Assembly: GCA_963920765.1 (NCBI GenBank)
Contig: OY987247.1
Location: forward strand, 4,526,001-4,590,000
DNA: 64,000 bases
Source: Ulota crispa
Lineage: Eukaryota; Streptophyta; Bryopsida; Orthotrichales; Orthotrichaceae
Reading direction: 5' to 3'
Under the pieces are notes generated by a model. The model saw only the letters and a list, made by a program, of their open reading frames with translations, was not told the origin of the DNA and made no database searches. This document shows positions 34,141 through 46,615 of the stretch, one piece after another. How positions within the stretch are numbered: position 1 is the stretch's first letter; each line of letters starts with the position of its first letter. The translations under genes and the position numbers were made by a program.

Positions 34141-36470
34141 TGTGGGCTCGTCTGTCACCCCCTCTTGCCATAGTCTTGGATTGTCCCACCTCCAGCTCTG
34201 TTGTGAGGCCACCAGCCCTTCGGTCATGGCCATTCCTAAGCATGCTGAGGAAGTACTGTACTGTACTTTGGCAACGCGCCACTATTTACTAGTGGAACCT
34301 GTATTGGCATCCCAGTGTCAAGATACTTGGAACTTGTCAAAATGTAGGTTATTGTGTTGTTTCAGAATTTTCTTTTAGAATTCTGTACCCCACCTTGGAC
34401 TCCTCCATTCTTTGATTTGATTAGTGATTTGTGAGGTACCGTAATGTTGATACATTGCACTTCTGCTGTATCGATGATGCACTAGTGACTAGGTGATGGC
34501 AATGAAAGTCATTGTCCTCAAACTAATCTTGAAGTTTGGAAGTGAAGCTGGTATCAACATGCACAGATTTTTTTTTATAATTGTGGCCTCACGGGACATG
34601 AACGCCTGTACAGTACAGTACAGTACATATGGTGTTCCATTAACTCTTAGAGGACTGAGCATATGAGTCTGACCATGTGGTCAAATTTCAAAATTTGCAA
34701 CTACATCTGAGAATTTGGTATTAATTTTGAATTTTCAGAGGTGAATTCACTTGTCTCTGATAAGTCATAAGAAGTTTCAAAAAATTCCGTGTTTTTGTCA
34801 TCTTGGAATTATTTGCAATTTTTTTTAGAGAAACACTGAAGTAGGTAGATTCATACTGATGACGAAATTGGTTGTGGAATTTTGAAAATTTGACCATAGG
34901 TCTATATCAATGTGGAACAGTGATGCTTAAACCAAATTTTCATGTCATTCTATAACCAAAAAATCGACGATCCTTGGTTGCGGCCCCAAAGTTCAAATCG
35001 TTATAAGCTTACAACATTTAGCGTTGGAAATTTTCAGATTTTATAAAATGGAGTAAAAACTAGACTTCGTAAGCTTTGTTTCATTATTTGAGCTCAAACT
35101 CAAAAAATAACTTTCATGAGTAAAACATAAGTATAGAGCAAGGAAATAGAAGTTGTCATGTACATTAGAGAAGCTTATTCTGTCATTTTATGGATCTTGC
35201 ATCTTTTTGTGTAAAAAAAATATACCCCTCAATAAGGGGCTTACCACCAACAAGAGCTACATATTCACACCCATTCAAGGAACTCTTTCCAAAAAAGAAG
35301 GATAAAAATCATCAATCATAGACCATTTTGTGGCTAAGGCATCCTTTCAAGGTCAAGGAACAATTTGCACTTTTGCACTCACATGTTAAATCAATATTTT
35401 GTTAATTCTATAAAAATATAGCATAGAAGAGCTAACACTACATAGGTTTTAATCATGATTTTCATACTGAAGACTCTTGCATTGGCTTCTTGTATACACA
35501 CTTTTATGAGCCCGTAAATGTCCCCAAGGCATAGTAGATATGTTGCCATATAATTGGCATTTATTATCATCAAGAAGTTTTAATTTAGGATCTTAAATAA
35601 CTCACTAGGACCACATTGATTTATACTTCAACTTCTTTGTTGATTTCAAATGTAGTCAAGGTGTGAATCCATTTCAAATACAAGAAAAATACCTTGTATT
35701 GTCATGGTCATAGCAATATGCTTAGACATTCTAGGGTTAATACATGATTTTGTATGGGCATTTTGACTAAATCAAAATTTGCAATAATTAGGATACAAGT
35801 GACATTGTAGTTTGCATCTGTTTACAAATATAAATACTTGTAAATACTAGGACAAAAATGGAAATCACAAGCTCTTCAAATTCTATAAAAGGGTTTTTGG
35901 ATGTACAATTATTGTAGTCAAAGCCCTTACATTAACTACATAGAAACTTCTCTTGTCATTTCATTACTTATAAAAAAAAAGTCAATAAATAGGCACAAAG
36001 AAAGTAGAGGTATTTGTGATATTTTCAAAGATAACAAAGGATATAGTCTAATTTATATGCTTACAAAAAAAGAAAGCAGCTTTAAATATTTTAAATAACA
36101 TTAGGGTATATTGATATTTTAAAATAATGGAGGGGCATTTTTATATTCTTCCAAAAAACTAGGGGTGTTAAACTGTTAATGATATTCTCAAAGATAACAA
36201 GGGATATAATTGGTGTTCCTACAAAAAGCCATGGGTATTTTTACATTTTAAATCTTTGAGGGTTACATTTGATATTTTGAAGAATTGAGGGGTATTTTTG
36301 ATATTTCCCAAAAAATTCACTTAAAAAGAAATGAGCTTGTGTATTTCTTCTCTCTCAAGTGGTCCCTCTTGTACCCAAAGTAACTCACCTTTGACACCAA
36401 ACAATATGGGACAAACCCCCCACTCTTCCTTACAAGTTGGTTTTTGAATAGAATGGGCTTAGTGTACTAA
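34141..36470. other. AT-rich intergenic stretch
   Basis: No gene seen. A (GTACA)n microsatellite is at 34610-34628. Around 36090-36310 the phrase GGGTATTTTTGATATTTT recurs in degenerate form. Confidence 0.35.
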
Positions 36471-36471
36471 G

Positions 36472-36620
36472 CAAGATGTAAGATGCAAGATGCAAGATGC
36501 AAGATGCAAGATGCAAGATGCAAGATGCAAGATGCAAGATGCAAGATACAAGACGCAAGATGCAAGATGTAGGATGTCAGATGCAAGACATAAAATGCAA
36601 GACACGAGATGTAAGACACA
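36472..36620. repeat. 7-bp tandem repeat (ATGCAAG)n
   Basis: A heptamer array, nearly perfect for about 80 bp and then decaying toward 36620. It gives open frames on both strands that are not genes. The unit is not the plant telomere heptamer TTTAGGG. Confidence 0.9.
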
Positions 36621-37827
36621 ACGGTCCAACTAGACAATGGGGTCATGGCCAAGCCCATGCCGTGCTTTGCACCTACACCATGCGCCACATCAGCCGGGCC
36701 CACTTTTGTGGGCACAATTTAAGGTCTAGCTCAACTCAGCGAGGGAGGCCTTTAACATAAGGTAGACATACCCATATCCAACCGTTTAAGGGTTTGGGGT
36801 ACCTTAAAGTCTCGGGAAATTCAAGATTTTTTTTATAGGGTTAGCCTTTCAACAAGCTATCATGGAATGTAATTTTTGTGGAAAAATGTATTGTAGAACC
36901 CCTAAAGGACTGTTTGTCCGTTCAGGGGACAAATAGGTTTTGGGCATGTACCTATGGTTAAACTACTTAGTGCAATTTTTTGAAACTTGTATTGAAGATG
37001 AGGAATTCAAAGATCTATGTGGGCAGCTAATTTTTTCTTCATTTTGACATTTGATGAAGAAATTATGCATGAATTTATGAAAATTTGGGGAGGACTGCTT
37101 GTCTAGGCAGCCCAATTTTTTTTTTTTAAATTACACTTGTTAAGAATAAAATTTTGAAGTTGGTTCTCTAGATTTTTTTTTTATAAGTGAGAAGCTTCAA
37201 ATCATTCAATTTCAATCAATGAGATGAAAGTTAGGAGAAGTTCTTATTTGCGGGTAGTTTTGGAATCCCATTGTCAGACCGGGGAATCAGGTAAACAGCC
37301 ATATCGAAGCATTTACGATAACCATGAAGTGAACTCAAATTTTTTGCAAACTAATATATTTTAACCAAAGTGATGACACAATTTTTCTGAATTTGACCTC
37401 CAGAGAATAATAGAATAGTGAGATTGAAAACTTCCCAGTCCAGGGGTCACCCACCCGCCTTTCGTGAGCGCCATGCCATGCGCCCATGCCATGCTCGGCT
37501 CTTCAACCACGCAATCCAGGGAGCCCCTTTCCCTTCCCTTCCTAAACCCCCGCCAATCGGCCCCCGCCCGGTCTCGCCCTGCCCTGCCTTGCCTTCCGCT
37601 CTTGTCCTGGCCCTCCCGCACTCTCTCTCTCTCTCTCTGCCTCTCCCTCTCACTTCACTCAATTCTGCTTGTCCTGTTGCGCGCACCGCCTCGCTCGCTG
37701 CCTTCCTCTTGCTTGCTTGCGCATCGCCCTCGTCCAATCCAGTGCTGTCCTGTCCAGTCCAGTCGGTGCCGGTGTCTCCGAATGCCTTCCTGAATGCCTT
37801 CCTGAATGCCTTGCTGCTTCTAATGTC
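36621..37827. other. Intergenic stretch and CT-rich leader of the coiled-coil gene
   Basis: A short fragment with AGGTAGACATACCCATA at 36762 and GTACCT at 36800 is a remnant MITE end. An ACCCCTAAAGGAC segment at 36893 resembles the TTAA family and matches 58847-58890. From about 37440 the sequence becomes GC-rich, with a (CT)n run at 37621-37638 that looks like a plant 5' leader. Confidence 0.4.
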
Positions 37828-40565
37828 ATGATGGCTCACTCTCACCACTTGTATGCCGCCTGCTTGGACCACCGCAGCACTGACCTCCTCGATCACCCCG
37901 ACCTCCCCTCTCCCGCCTTTCGTCTCCGCCTCTCCCGTCTCCAGGTTCGCTCTCTCTCCCCCTCTCCCCCTCTCTCTCTGTTTCTCTGTTTCCATTCCCC
38001 CGCCCCCGCACGCTCTGATTCCCTCCGTCTGGTGCCGCTTGTTTTTTCGTGCAGCAAGAGCTTGCGCAATTCGAGGCCCGTTGTCTCGATACCCGTGTCG
38101 CCTTGGACTCCAAGACCTCCGAGACCAATGCCATGAAGGCGCATGTCGGCCTCCTCCAAGCTCAGCTTCTTCAATCCGACCAGGTTGTTGTTGGTGTCAA
38201 GGACCAGCTCTGGGGTCTCGAGGAGGAAGTTGCTCAGCTTCAGGCCGATCAAGTCGCCCTCCAACTCCAGTTGGAATTGGAGAGCGCCAATGTAAGCATC
38301 CATTCGCCCTCTGTTGTTCTCCTCTCTGCTGCCGGTTTCCCATTCCCTTCCCGCGACTGTTTCACCCTGAGAATCTCTCTCTCTCCCTCTCCCTCTCTAC
38401 GATTTGAGTTGATCGCCCGACATCGTGTGCAGCATGCCCGCGACCAAGAGGAATGGGCCTTGGAGAGGGAGGAGTTCCAGGCTCAAGTCGCTCACCTTGA
38501 AACGGAACTACATCTGGCCGACTCCAACGATGGGGAGCTGGACTTCCTGATTACTCCTCCTGCCAAGAAAGGGCACTTCGATAGGACTCTAAGCTCTCCT
38601 GGATACTTGAATGGACTCTCCTTACAGACGCTACTCGATATGGGAGAAGCTTCACTAGAAGTAGAAGAAGACATTCATGAACTCAATACGAGGCTGGAGG
38701 GATCGGAAGCTCGTGAACACGCAGCTCTGCATGAATTGACATTGAAAAATCGTCAGCTCGAAGATCTGCAAATTCAGATTGTACAATTGAAGGTCCGAGT
38801 CCTTCATCAAATCTCTTCTGCTCTTGAATAAAATCAACGAGGAAGAATTTGCATGTTGCGGTTGCGCATTATATTTATTGTGGCATGGCTACCTTCTGTC
38901 AGATCGTGGTCGAAAATGATTTCGAGAGGCACGTCGTGTAACTTTTATTTTTCAAAACTTAGTTGTGCTACAGGAAGAGGTTGCGGCAGAGAAGGACAAG
39001 GCCAGAGACGAAGCAGAGGATCTGACTCAAGAAATGGCAGAGCTGCGGTATCAGTTGATGGAGATGATTGAGCAAGAGAGGGAGTTACGTGCACAAGCTG
39101 AGCAAGCCTCTGTGCTTCGGGTCGTAGAACTGGAGTCTCAGGTAAGCACTGTTTTTCTGGTTGCACTCTTATCGATTGGTCTGCGAGGCACCTGTAGTTG
39201 ATTTGGATTTTATTTATTTTCCGAATTCTTGTACCCTGTACAAATCTAAGAACTTGTACTCGCTCGCTGTAACCTTTAAAATGTCCCACGCTGGAGCTCT
39301 TTTAGTTGTAGAAATGTTATGAGAATTAGTCGGGCGTCAGATTCGGTTGCAGTTCCTTACTTTCCTCTTTATGTCTTATTGAGGCTATTTCCGTCATGTA
39401 CTCTGCCGCCTTTCTTGATCCAGTCTCGTATTTTCTGCAGTCTCTTGAACTGTTCATTATAAACCACTCTCTTTTACAGCTCAAGCTTGACATGGTTACC
39501 AAGGACGTGGATCTGCTATTAAATGCTGATTAGGAATACGCACTCGTCTTAGTACTGTCGATTTTTTTTATGACATTGGTAATTGCAATGTGGTTTTTGC
39601 TTATACTTTCTCAAGAAATTTGCAGAGAGTGTTCGGGTGTTCTGTGCTGTTCAATATAAGAATGACTCGTCCTACAGCATACAATCCCTACACAGATGTT
39701 ATATTGTCTGAACTGTCTTAATGTTGGTGAACTCATTCAGGGGATTTTGAAATATAAGCAGGAGAATGGTGATTACTGCACATGTAGTTTGTCAAGGTTT
39801 ACGAGTTCCTTGTTATTGACCAAGAATCACGCATGTTTGACTTTCCGCAAGTATTGATGCCAGCAAGATGTTTGAACCACAGGTGAAGAGCGCTCGACAA
39901 GAAGTGGTGCAGGCTTTTGCAAGTCGCAGAGAAGCTGAAATGCAATCTGATCGCTTGAGTCTTGAAATACAGCGTATGAGACTGTCTCTTGAGGTGAATA
40001 CTGCATTACCTTCAAACTTCCGAAGTAGTTTTCTACAATGAATTTGGAAAATGGTATTGTACGACTCTTGTTTTCTTAACCACGACTGTGATTGTAGAAT
40101 GCTGAGGTAGAGGTGAATGAGTTCAAAGGAAAATTAAAGCGCGTCCAAGCAGAGGTCAAGCAAAGTAGGAAGGATGTTTTTACTTCAGCAATTGAAGTAA
40201 GGTTTGAACTAGAGAAGCAGGTATGTACTTTTACGTCAATGTTTCTATAGAGTTTTTTTGTTGCCTGTTTTTATCGTTTAACTATTTACCTTTTGGAAGC
40301 AATTTCTTCTTTTTGAAGAATAATGATGTTATTATTACATTTTAGTATCCTCTTGTGAAGCTACATGGTTTCTATCCGTCTAATTGTGTATTCTTCAATG
40401 CAGCTGCTGGAATCACAGTTGACTTGCAACTCTTTAATCGGCGAAAACCAGCAGCTTAAATCAAACTTGGATAGCGCTGTTGCCACCACTTCTGAATTAG
40501 CTGGGTCCTTTAGAGACAAAGAAATAGCACTACATGCCTTTACTGCTAAAGAAAAAAAGGTTTGA
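37828..40565 (+). CDS. Coiled-coil protein of unknown function, possibly decaying
   Basis: I do not recognise the family. Seven GT-AG exons keep frame: 37828-37944, 38055-38291, 38433-38792, 38974-39141, 39883-39993, 40098-40220 and 40404-40565, giving 425 residues. The protein is almost entirely long charged heptads (QLQADQVALQLQLELE, AELRYQLMEMIEQERELRAQ), except for a short segment FDRTLSSPGYLNGLSLQTLL. Two oddities: an extra well-bordered exon at 39480 encodes LKLDMVTKDVDLLLNAD and then an in-frame TAG (39531-39533). And at the A-run 40552-40558 the frame ends at once, while the neighbouring frame continues with coding-like IEAERTCVTTIHRFLEMQ to 40729. Either the gene is being lost, the assembly has a homopolymer error, or isoforms differ. 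Confidence 0.65.
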
Positions 40566-40729
40566 AGAATGTAATTGAAGCTGAGAGGACTTGTGTAACT
40601 ACTATACACCGATTCCTTGAGATGCAACCAATTACGGGCTCTCGAGAAATGTTTTTGGAAGAACCAGTTCAATCTGAAGGTCTTGCCTTCGCTGCAGTGG
40701 TGGAAATGCAAGGTGCCAGTATGAGATGA

Positions 40730-42304
40730 GGCTAAGAACACGGCCTTTCTCAATCAGCCAGGCCTTCAGTTGGACAAGTCGCTGGAATGTGTGGGCCTGT
40801 GGTGATGAACAAGTGCCGATGTCAGCTCCTACTCTAATTTGGAAGGAAAAACATGGTTACCATAAAGAAAGATCAATTTTATTGTATTTGGTTATGATCA
40901 CTTTAACATTAAAATCTCTATAACATTAAAATATCTCTGTAGGAAGAATTTTGAAACTTTTTGGAGATTTTTGTTAGGAAGAAAGATGTGCTTATGGATG
41001 TTTCCTACATATCCATGCAATCAAATCTCAAAAATTTACCACCAATCTTTTTTAATCAATTATCATATAAAATGGTGAATTTCACCTTCAATAATTCACT
41101 AAAAATAGGATTTTGATTTTTTGAAACTCGAATATGGTATGCTTGATTAGGATTGTGTAAGAATTTAAGCTTAGTGATACAAGATACAAAAAGATCAATT
41201 GCATTCTATAAAATGCTAAGTCCCTTGAACAGTAGAATGGGGTGGACATAAACTTATTCAACCCCACCGTACAATACACAAAACATGGGCGTCAAAGTTC
41301 TTCTGTGATTTTCTTTCTAAATATGTTCCCTAAAGGTCCAAGTGTTTGTTTAATAGCCACTTGAGAACTTGGGCAGGGTCATATGGAGTCAATTTTTATT
41401 GGATGTTCTTGAAGTTGTTACACAAGGTGTAAATATGTATCCCCCAATTAGAAATATAGTTTTTTCCCCAATCAGATGCTTAGTTTGAAAGTTATGCTAC
41501 CCAAATGAATTTGGGCAGCTTGGGCAGTTTGGGCATATTTGGAGAATCTTATACTAAAACTCTCATCAACTTTTGAAATTTGGCAAGTATGTAACTAAAA
41601 AGAAATGGTGTACAATTGTCAAAAGAATGAATCAATTGAGGTCTCACATCTCATTCTAAAGGGAGTCATTCTTTGTTAACTATGTTTGGGTAGTTTCAAG
41701 AAAAAATGTTTTTTTCTAACTTTAGGGCCTATTATCTTTCAATCTATAAATCTAAAACTCTTAAATTTTTTTTCAAACATTCCAAATGTTTGTCTTTAAC
41801 TTCTCACCATTTAGATTTCAAATAAAAGATGTCCTCAGTGCACAAGAAATCATGAAAGAATGTCTAATGTATTGCCAACTCACTTAACCTCATAGTGCAA
41901 GGCAACTTAGAGTAAGCTAGAGTCATAATTTGCTCTTGAAACTTTTCATGAGTGCACCTAATAAGATTTAGATATCAGTGGAAAAAAAACTTTAATTCAT
42001 GCTAACCAAAAATTTGACTCCAAAGAGGCTTAAAGTGTGTTGACCCATTTGGGTAGGGACGAAAAACTTTTTTGTAAATTTCAAATGCTATAATCTTTCA
42101 ATTTGTGTGGTCAAATGGGCTAAAATTTTTTGCACTCAATACTAAAATGTATTACTATAGTTTTTTTACGGTTGAAGTTTCAAAAATAAGTTTCAAATTA
42201 TCAACATATCGAAAAAACACAAATTTTGGTAGTTTCTTGCGGAAACACCCCTTGGGCCTTTAGGGGTTGAGTTACATAAGAGTCATTCATTCTCTTATAA
42301 GCTA
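40730..42304. other. AT-rich intergenic stretch
   Basis: No gene seen. A CCCCTTGGGCCTTTAGGGG phrase near 42248 looks like another decayed end of the TTAA family. Confidence 0.35.
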
Positions 42305-42898
42305 CTAGTATAGGCACTCGTCGGTCCGACGGGACGCAAAATAAAATCAAGCCCACTTATGCAATGCATTTCCTCCGCAAGAAAATAATTCTTACTTTTT
42401 GTTAGTGCTCTCCAATTTCAAACTTTACCCATGCACTAAATAGTTGTTTTTGTTTACAACACATTCCCTTGCAGTAAAGCATTTGTTGTTCTATATCTTT
42501 TACCCATGCAGTAAGAGGAACATCACAATCTTTCACTTAAAAAACATTATTTATTTTCTACCAACATAATTTTTTTACCACATTTTCTCTCATACAAATT
42601 TTACCTATGCAAGTTTTTTACCCAACCAAGTTTTTATCCATGCATGTTTATTTACCCACATGGTAAAAATATCGCAATAAAAGGATTGCCAAATGGATAA
42701 ATTGTATTTTGGTATATAGATATATAGATGTAGTAGTTAGATGGTAGGTACTTAAGACATGGCAGGTAGGCAAGTCATGGTAGGTAGGTAAGTCATGGTA
42801 AGTAGGTAAGTCGTGGTAGGTAGGTAAGTTGTGGTAGGTAGAAAGGATCGTGGTAAAAGCTTCGCCAAAACACGAATCGTATTCTATTATATAGAAGA
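42305..42898 (-). mobile_element. Non-autonomous Helitron, 594 bp
   Basis: Read on the minus strand, it starts TCTTCTATATAATAGAATAC after a host A. It ends with a hairpin (CGTCGGACCGACG) 11 bases before the terminal CTAG, followed by a host T. TC start, CTRR end, 3' hairpin and insertion between A and T are the Helitron hallmarks. There are no terminal inverted repeats and no Rep/helicase coding. It carries an 18-bp minisatellite. Confidence 0.8.
42744..42840. repeat. 18-bp minisatellite within the Helitron
   Basis: GGTAGGTAAGTCATGGTA repeats about five times with small changes. On the minus strand it encodes repeated TYHDLP, which I take as fortuitous. Confidence 0.85.
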
Positions 42899-43655
42899 TA
42901 GTTTTGATAGTCATTGTTGTACTCCTCTCCTAAAGCATGCAATTTTTTTTTGGCTCTCACTAGTGTTCACAAATGTTCTTAAATTTTGCAAAACTTCTAC
43001 CACATTGTTTATTATAAATGCTACAAGCAAATACCAGGAGTGTTAAGTTTGAAGTGTAGTGTTTTTAGTAACTCAAGCTAATTATGAAAACTTCACTTTT
43101 ACGGCCATTGGCTCTCATAGCATAGGTGAACCCTCTCACTCAACCCACACTAATTTGCTATACTAAATAGTACATTTAGGTTGCCTTACCAATAGGTTGC
43201 CATGTTGTGGAAAGTTATTGTATGACTCATCACTTGGCCATTTTGAGGTGCAAACAACTCTTTGGATACTAAGGTTTCAAATGGTTTACAACTTGGATGC
43301 TACTAGTTTGTTTTTCTTCAATATTATTATTGTTGCCATGCCCTTTAAAAACTTTTTATTACTATAATTATTGATAAAAATAATGTAGCATCAATAAAGA
43401 TTTACGTAACGTAAAATGCTAAGAAAAGAGTGGAGCAACCTAAATGCATTATTTAGTGTAATTGTAAAAGATCCAACTGCGCTAGTCCCCCAAATAATAC
43501 AAAAAGGACACCCAAGGAAATTTCAAAAATAGACAGTCAGTCACTCGGCAACACGTCCATAACTAAAGTACTTTCATTAAAAAAAAATTGAGTTTCTTAC
43601 TTACAAATTCATCCACTAAAAAAATTGGAATTTTTCCTAGAGGGTTTTAAATCTA
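42899..43655. other. Repeat-like intergenic stretch
   Basis: The part at about 43160-43390 is a diverged relative of about 5760-6400 (shared ATTTAGGTTGCCTT, ATTATTGATAAAA). No gene seen. Confidence 0.35.
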
Positions 43656-43985
43656 GAGAAAATCTTATGGATACTAGTGAAGTTTGCCATATTTATATAG
43701 ATAGCCCTGGTTTTTCAGAAATTGCACAAAAACACTTTTAGACCATAACTTTCATGCGTTTGATTTGTTATGCAAGTTACTTCTTTCATGACCAATGTTA
43801 AAGCAAGGAGTGCCATAGAATAGGAAAAAAAAAGCAGCATATGCATGAGGAAGAAAAATATGACATACACAATAGAACAAATGTTTTGAAAATTATGGTC
43901 CAAAGATATTTATGTAATTTCTGAAAAATTGGGGTATCTATACAAAGAAATATGGCTAACTTTAGGAGAATCCATAACATTTCCC
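43656..43985. repeat. Foldback MITE (diverged copy)
   Basis: GAGAAAATCTTATGGATACTAG and the complementary right end CCATAACATTTCCC. A GGGAAAATTT-family member. Confidence 0.6.
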
Positions 43986-44022
43986 TTAAATCTAAACTTA
44001 CAGAATTTTTGGGGAGAAATTA

Positions 44023-44145
44023 GGGTATGTTCACACTTGATGTTAAGAGTGATAATAACAAAGGAAAATTAGATGCATTAGGATAAACCATTGAACTGCA
44101 TTCATATTGCTAATACCCCTCTTGACATCAAGTGTGAACATACCC
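44023..44145. repeat. 123-bp Tourist-like MITE
   Basis: GGGTATGTTCACACTTGATG and its complement form a strong inverted repeat, with TTA on both sides (44020-44022 and 44146-44148). A 3-bp TTA duplication and these short ends fit the PIF/Harbinger (Tourist) type. Confidence 0.75.
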
Positions 44146-44183
44146 TTAGCCCCTTGGAAAGGAAAACTCATAAGCTTAATGTA

Positions 44184-44497
44184 AGGTAGCCACACCCATA
44201 ACCATCACTATACCCTTAACCATCACCTCTAAAATCTTGGAAAATCTCTGGAAGTGAATAAATGTAATTGCAAGGATGTACAACAAGTGAACATGAATCC
44301 TTAGTGATGATATTAGGTGCAATTGCAGTTGGCTCTTTAAAAATTTGCAACTTATTCTCACAATATCCAAATAATACATTCAAAAATGCAAACTCATCAT
44401 TTTTCTCTTGCTAATAGGATCCTATAATTTGCTAGATGTTTATTGATAATCATCATGTTCAAACCCCTTAATTTGACGGTTATTGGTGTTGCCACCT
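44184..44497. repeat. AGGTAG-end MITE
   Basis: TA-flanked, starting AGGTAGCCACACCCATAACC and ending GGTGTTGCCACCT. The uninterrupted interior serves as a reference for the nested copy that follows. Confidence 0.75.
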
Positions 44498-44791
44498 TAG
44501 TGACGTGTTGGATTCTACCGTTAAGGTAGGAACACCCATAAGCGTTAGTTAGTGTCCCCATAACCGTCACCTCTAAAATCTTGGAAAATCTATGGAAAGT
44601 AAATAGGTGTAATTACAAGAATGTACAACATGTGAACATGAAACCTTAGTGTTGATATTCGGAGCAATTGCAGTCAGCTCTTTAAAAAATTCATAACTTC
44701 TTCTCATAGTATCCAAATAATACATTCAAAGTGCAAACTCATTATTTTTCTCTTGCTAATAGGATCCTACAATTTGCTAGATGCTTATTAA

Positions 44792-45612
44792 CCCCTAAAG
44801 GACCACAAGGACAAACGTCTCTGCTTATACACGGGGGGTTGTGTATCCACAGTGACCCCCTAGTGCTTAACCCTTAAATGATGAGGAGGACAAAAAATGT
44901 TCGCCAAAAATACTTGTGGTGCGACCATTCCGCGGTAACCAGCCCGTCCTTTAAGGGTTAACCCCTAAATGCCCAAGGCACCCAATTCGGGTGTTTGCAA
45001 AACTTTGAAGATGAATTAAATTTTACCAGATCACTTTATTTGATATTTTCTTTTGAACACAAGTTTGTTTTGAAGTCTATTTTCAGTATTAGAAATCTGA
45101 TTTAAAAAATGAATATTTATGATTTTTCTATTCAAGATTTTGTACAAGGGTGTCCATTGCAATCTTGAGTTTTCTAGTGTTGGAAGATCTTGAAAATGAG
45201 CCTCAATTACACTAGAGCTTGGAGAAAAATTTGCATTAGAAATCCATTTAAAAAAAATACAAGAGTAGATTTTGAAAGCCATAAATTGGTTGAGGTTAAA
45301 CATTTAATGACCTTAAACCTCATATTTTTTTGATGATCAACTTTTTAGATTTGACATGTGAAATGAGGATTAGAAGACTTCAAGTCACTTTTGCAGTTTT
45401 AACACCCTCATGTCCTAACATTACAATCTTTCAAACTATATGTGATATTGTTGTGTTTTCTTTTTCCATGTAATCTCTAATATGTCAAGCTTAAATTTGT
45501 ACGGTTATAATTTTTTAAAAATTAATGAGATTTATGAAAAGGTTGGTTGATTGTTCACTTTCCTAAAAATGCCAAGAAGTTCAGAAAGCCTTCGGCATTT
45601 AGGGGTTAAGGG
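44792..45612. mobile_element. TTAA-family element A, itself interrupted
   Basis: It begins CCCCTAAAGGACCACAAGG after TTAA (44788-44791) and is followed by TTAA at 45613-45616. Uninterrupted MITE copies have a single TTAA at this site (GTTTATTAATAATCATC). A further internal CTTAACCCTTAAATGATG at 44869 hints at another end. Confidence 0.65.
44962..45605. mobile_element. TTAA-family element B, 644 bp, nested in element A
   Basis: The inverted ends CCCCTAAATGCCCAAGGC and GCCTTCGGCATTTAGGGG are flanked by TTAA on both sides (44958-44961, 45606-45609). The body has a diverged reverse relative at 23029-23600. No transposase frame is visible. Confidence 0.7.
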
Positions 45613-45668
45613 TTAATTATCGTTGTGTTCAAAACCCTTACTTTTGACGGTTATGGATGCTGCTACCT

Positions 45669-46615
45669 TACTCGGAGAGCAATCAAATATTCAAAACACA
45701 ATGGGGGTTTGAATATAGTCCTTGGAAGCGTCACTACATTGGGCGAGGGTGTGCCTCTTGCTCATTTCTCTGGGGAACCTTTTTCATGGTGAAGCCCGTG
45801 AAACCCAAGGAGGAGTACTCCATCCCAACTCCAGAATCTCTTCACTTCAGCACACTTCGGCGCCCTTGAAGTGCAGATCTGGTGCATTTTTCAGGTACTA
45901 CTACTTACTACTTACTACTTACTTACTAATGGACCGCTCATGGTGCCACTGTTTTTGTCTTTAAACTTGCTCATTTGGGCGCCACTTGGAACGACAACGA
46001 TGGGCTTTTGGGCGGGACTACTGGAACCCTAATTTGCTGGATCGAAAGACTTGGTTTTATGCTTTTGTGCTTTTGTGCTTTGAATCCCTTGTGGCGAGAA
46101 TGTGCACATTGCTATTGACGGGCAAGATTTTAGAGGTCTTAGAGCTTCCAGAGGTTTTAGGTTTTAGCGATTTTAGAGGTTTCAGAGGTGTAACGAATCT
46201 GTCTGTGTTGGAATTTCTTTCGCTGGGATGTACATGTGAGTTGAACATTTTTTTTAAGAACACTTGATAAAGATTTTCGCGAGGAGAGCGGTGAGGTTTG
46301 AGAATCTGGATATTTTTAGGTTTTAGTCAGGTTCTTAGTTACTTTGAGTGACGATGTAGACTGGCATCAAGCTTCAATTGCAGATTGGGAGCTCTTTTGG
46401 TTAGTCTGGAACTTCTTTTGGGAAGGAATTGAAGTCCATTCCTGTAGAATTTGTCTAGATTTTATTTTAGTTTTGAGAAATGTTCTAGTCTCAGAGAGAT
46501 CAAAAGTCCCGTTCTGCTCCAATTCCTAGTTTAGTTCAGGTGTTTGTTTTTCGCAGTGATTTTTTTGAAATGTGGCTTTGAATCGTTTCAGCTTCGTCTC
46601 TTAGGAGTATGTGTA
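45669..46615 (+). other. Possible upstream leader of the QUA3 gene
   Basis: Less AT-rich than its surroundings, with a (TACTTAC)n microsatellite at 45900-45930. Several frames are open but none has a recognisable domain. It could contain a 5' untranslated exon of the downstream gene, whose leader would then be split by MITEs. Confidence 0.25.

Larger units (their letters stand above)
44524..45668. repeat. AGGTAG-end MITE split by nested TTAA elements
   Basis: It starts AGGTAGGAACACCCATAAGC and ends GTTATGGATGCTGCTACCT. Its own sequence stops at 44787 and resumes at 45617 with TTATCG, matching TAATCATCATGTTC in uninterrupted copies. The gap is filled by TTAA-family elements. Confidence 0.75.

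Noticed and set aside
36472-36560. Telomere-like heptamer array
   Set aside because: The unit ATGCAAG differs from the plant telomere unit TTTAGGG.
36467-36760. Repeating CMQDARCK-type frames on both strands
   Set aside because: Translation of a 7-bp tandem repeat; any frame stays open because the unit lacks stops.
42744-42840. CRISPR-like array from regularly repeated units
   Set aside because: Contiguous 18-bp repeats without unique spacers, in a plant Helitron.
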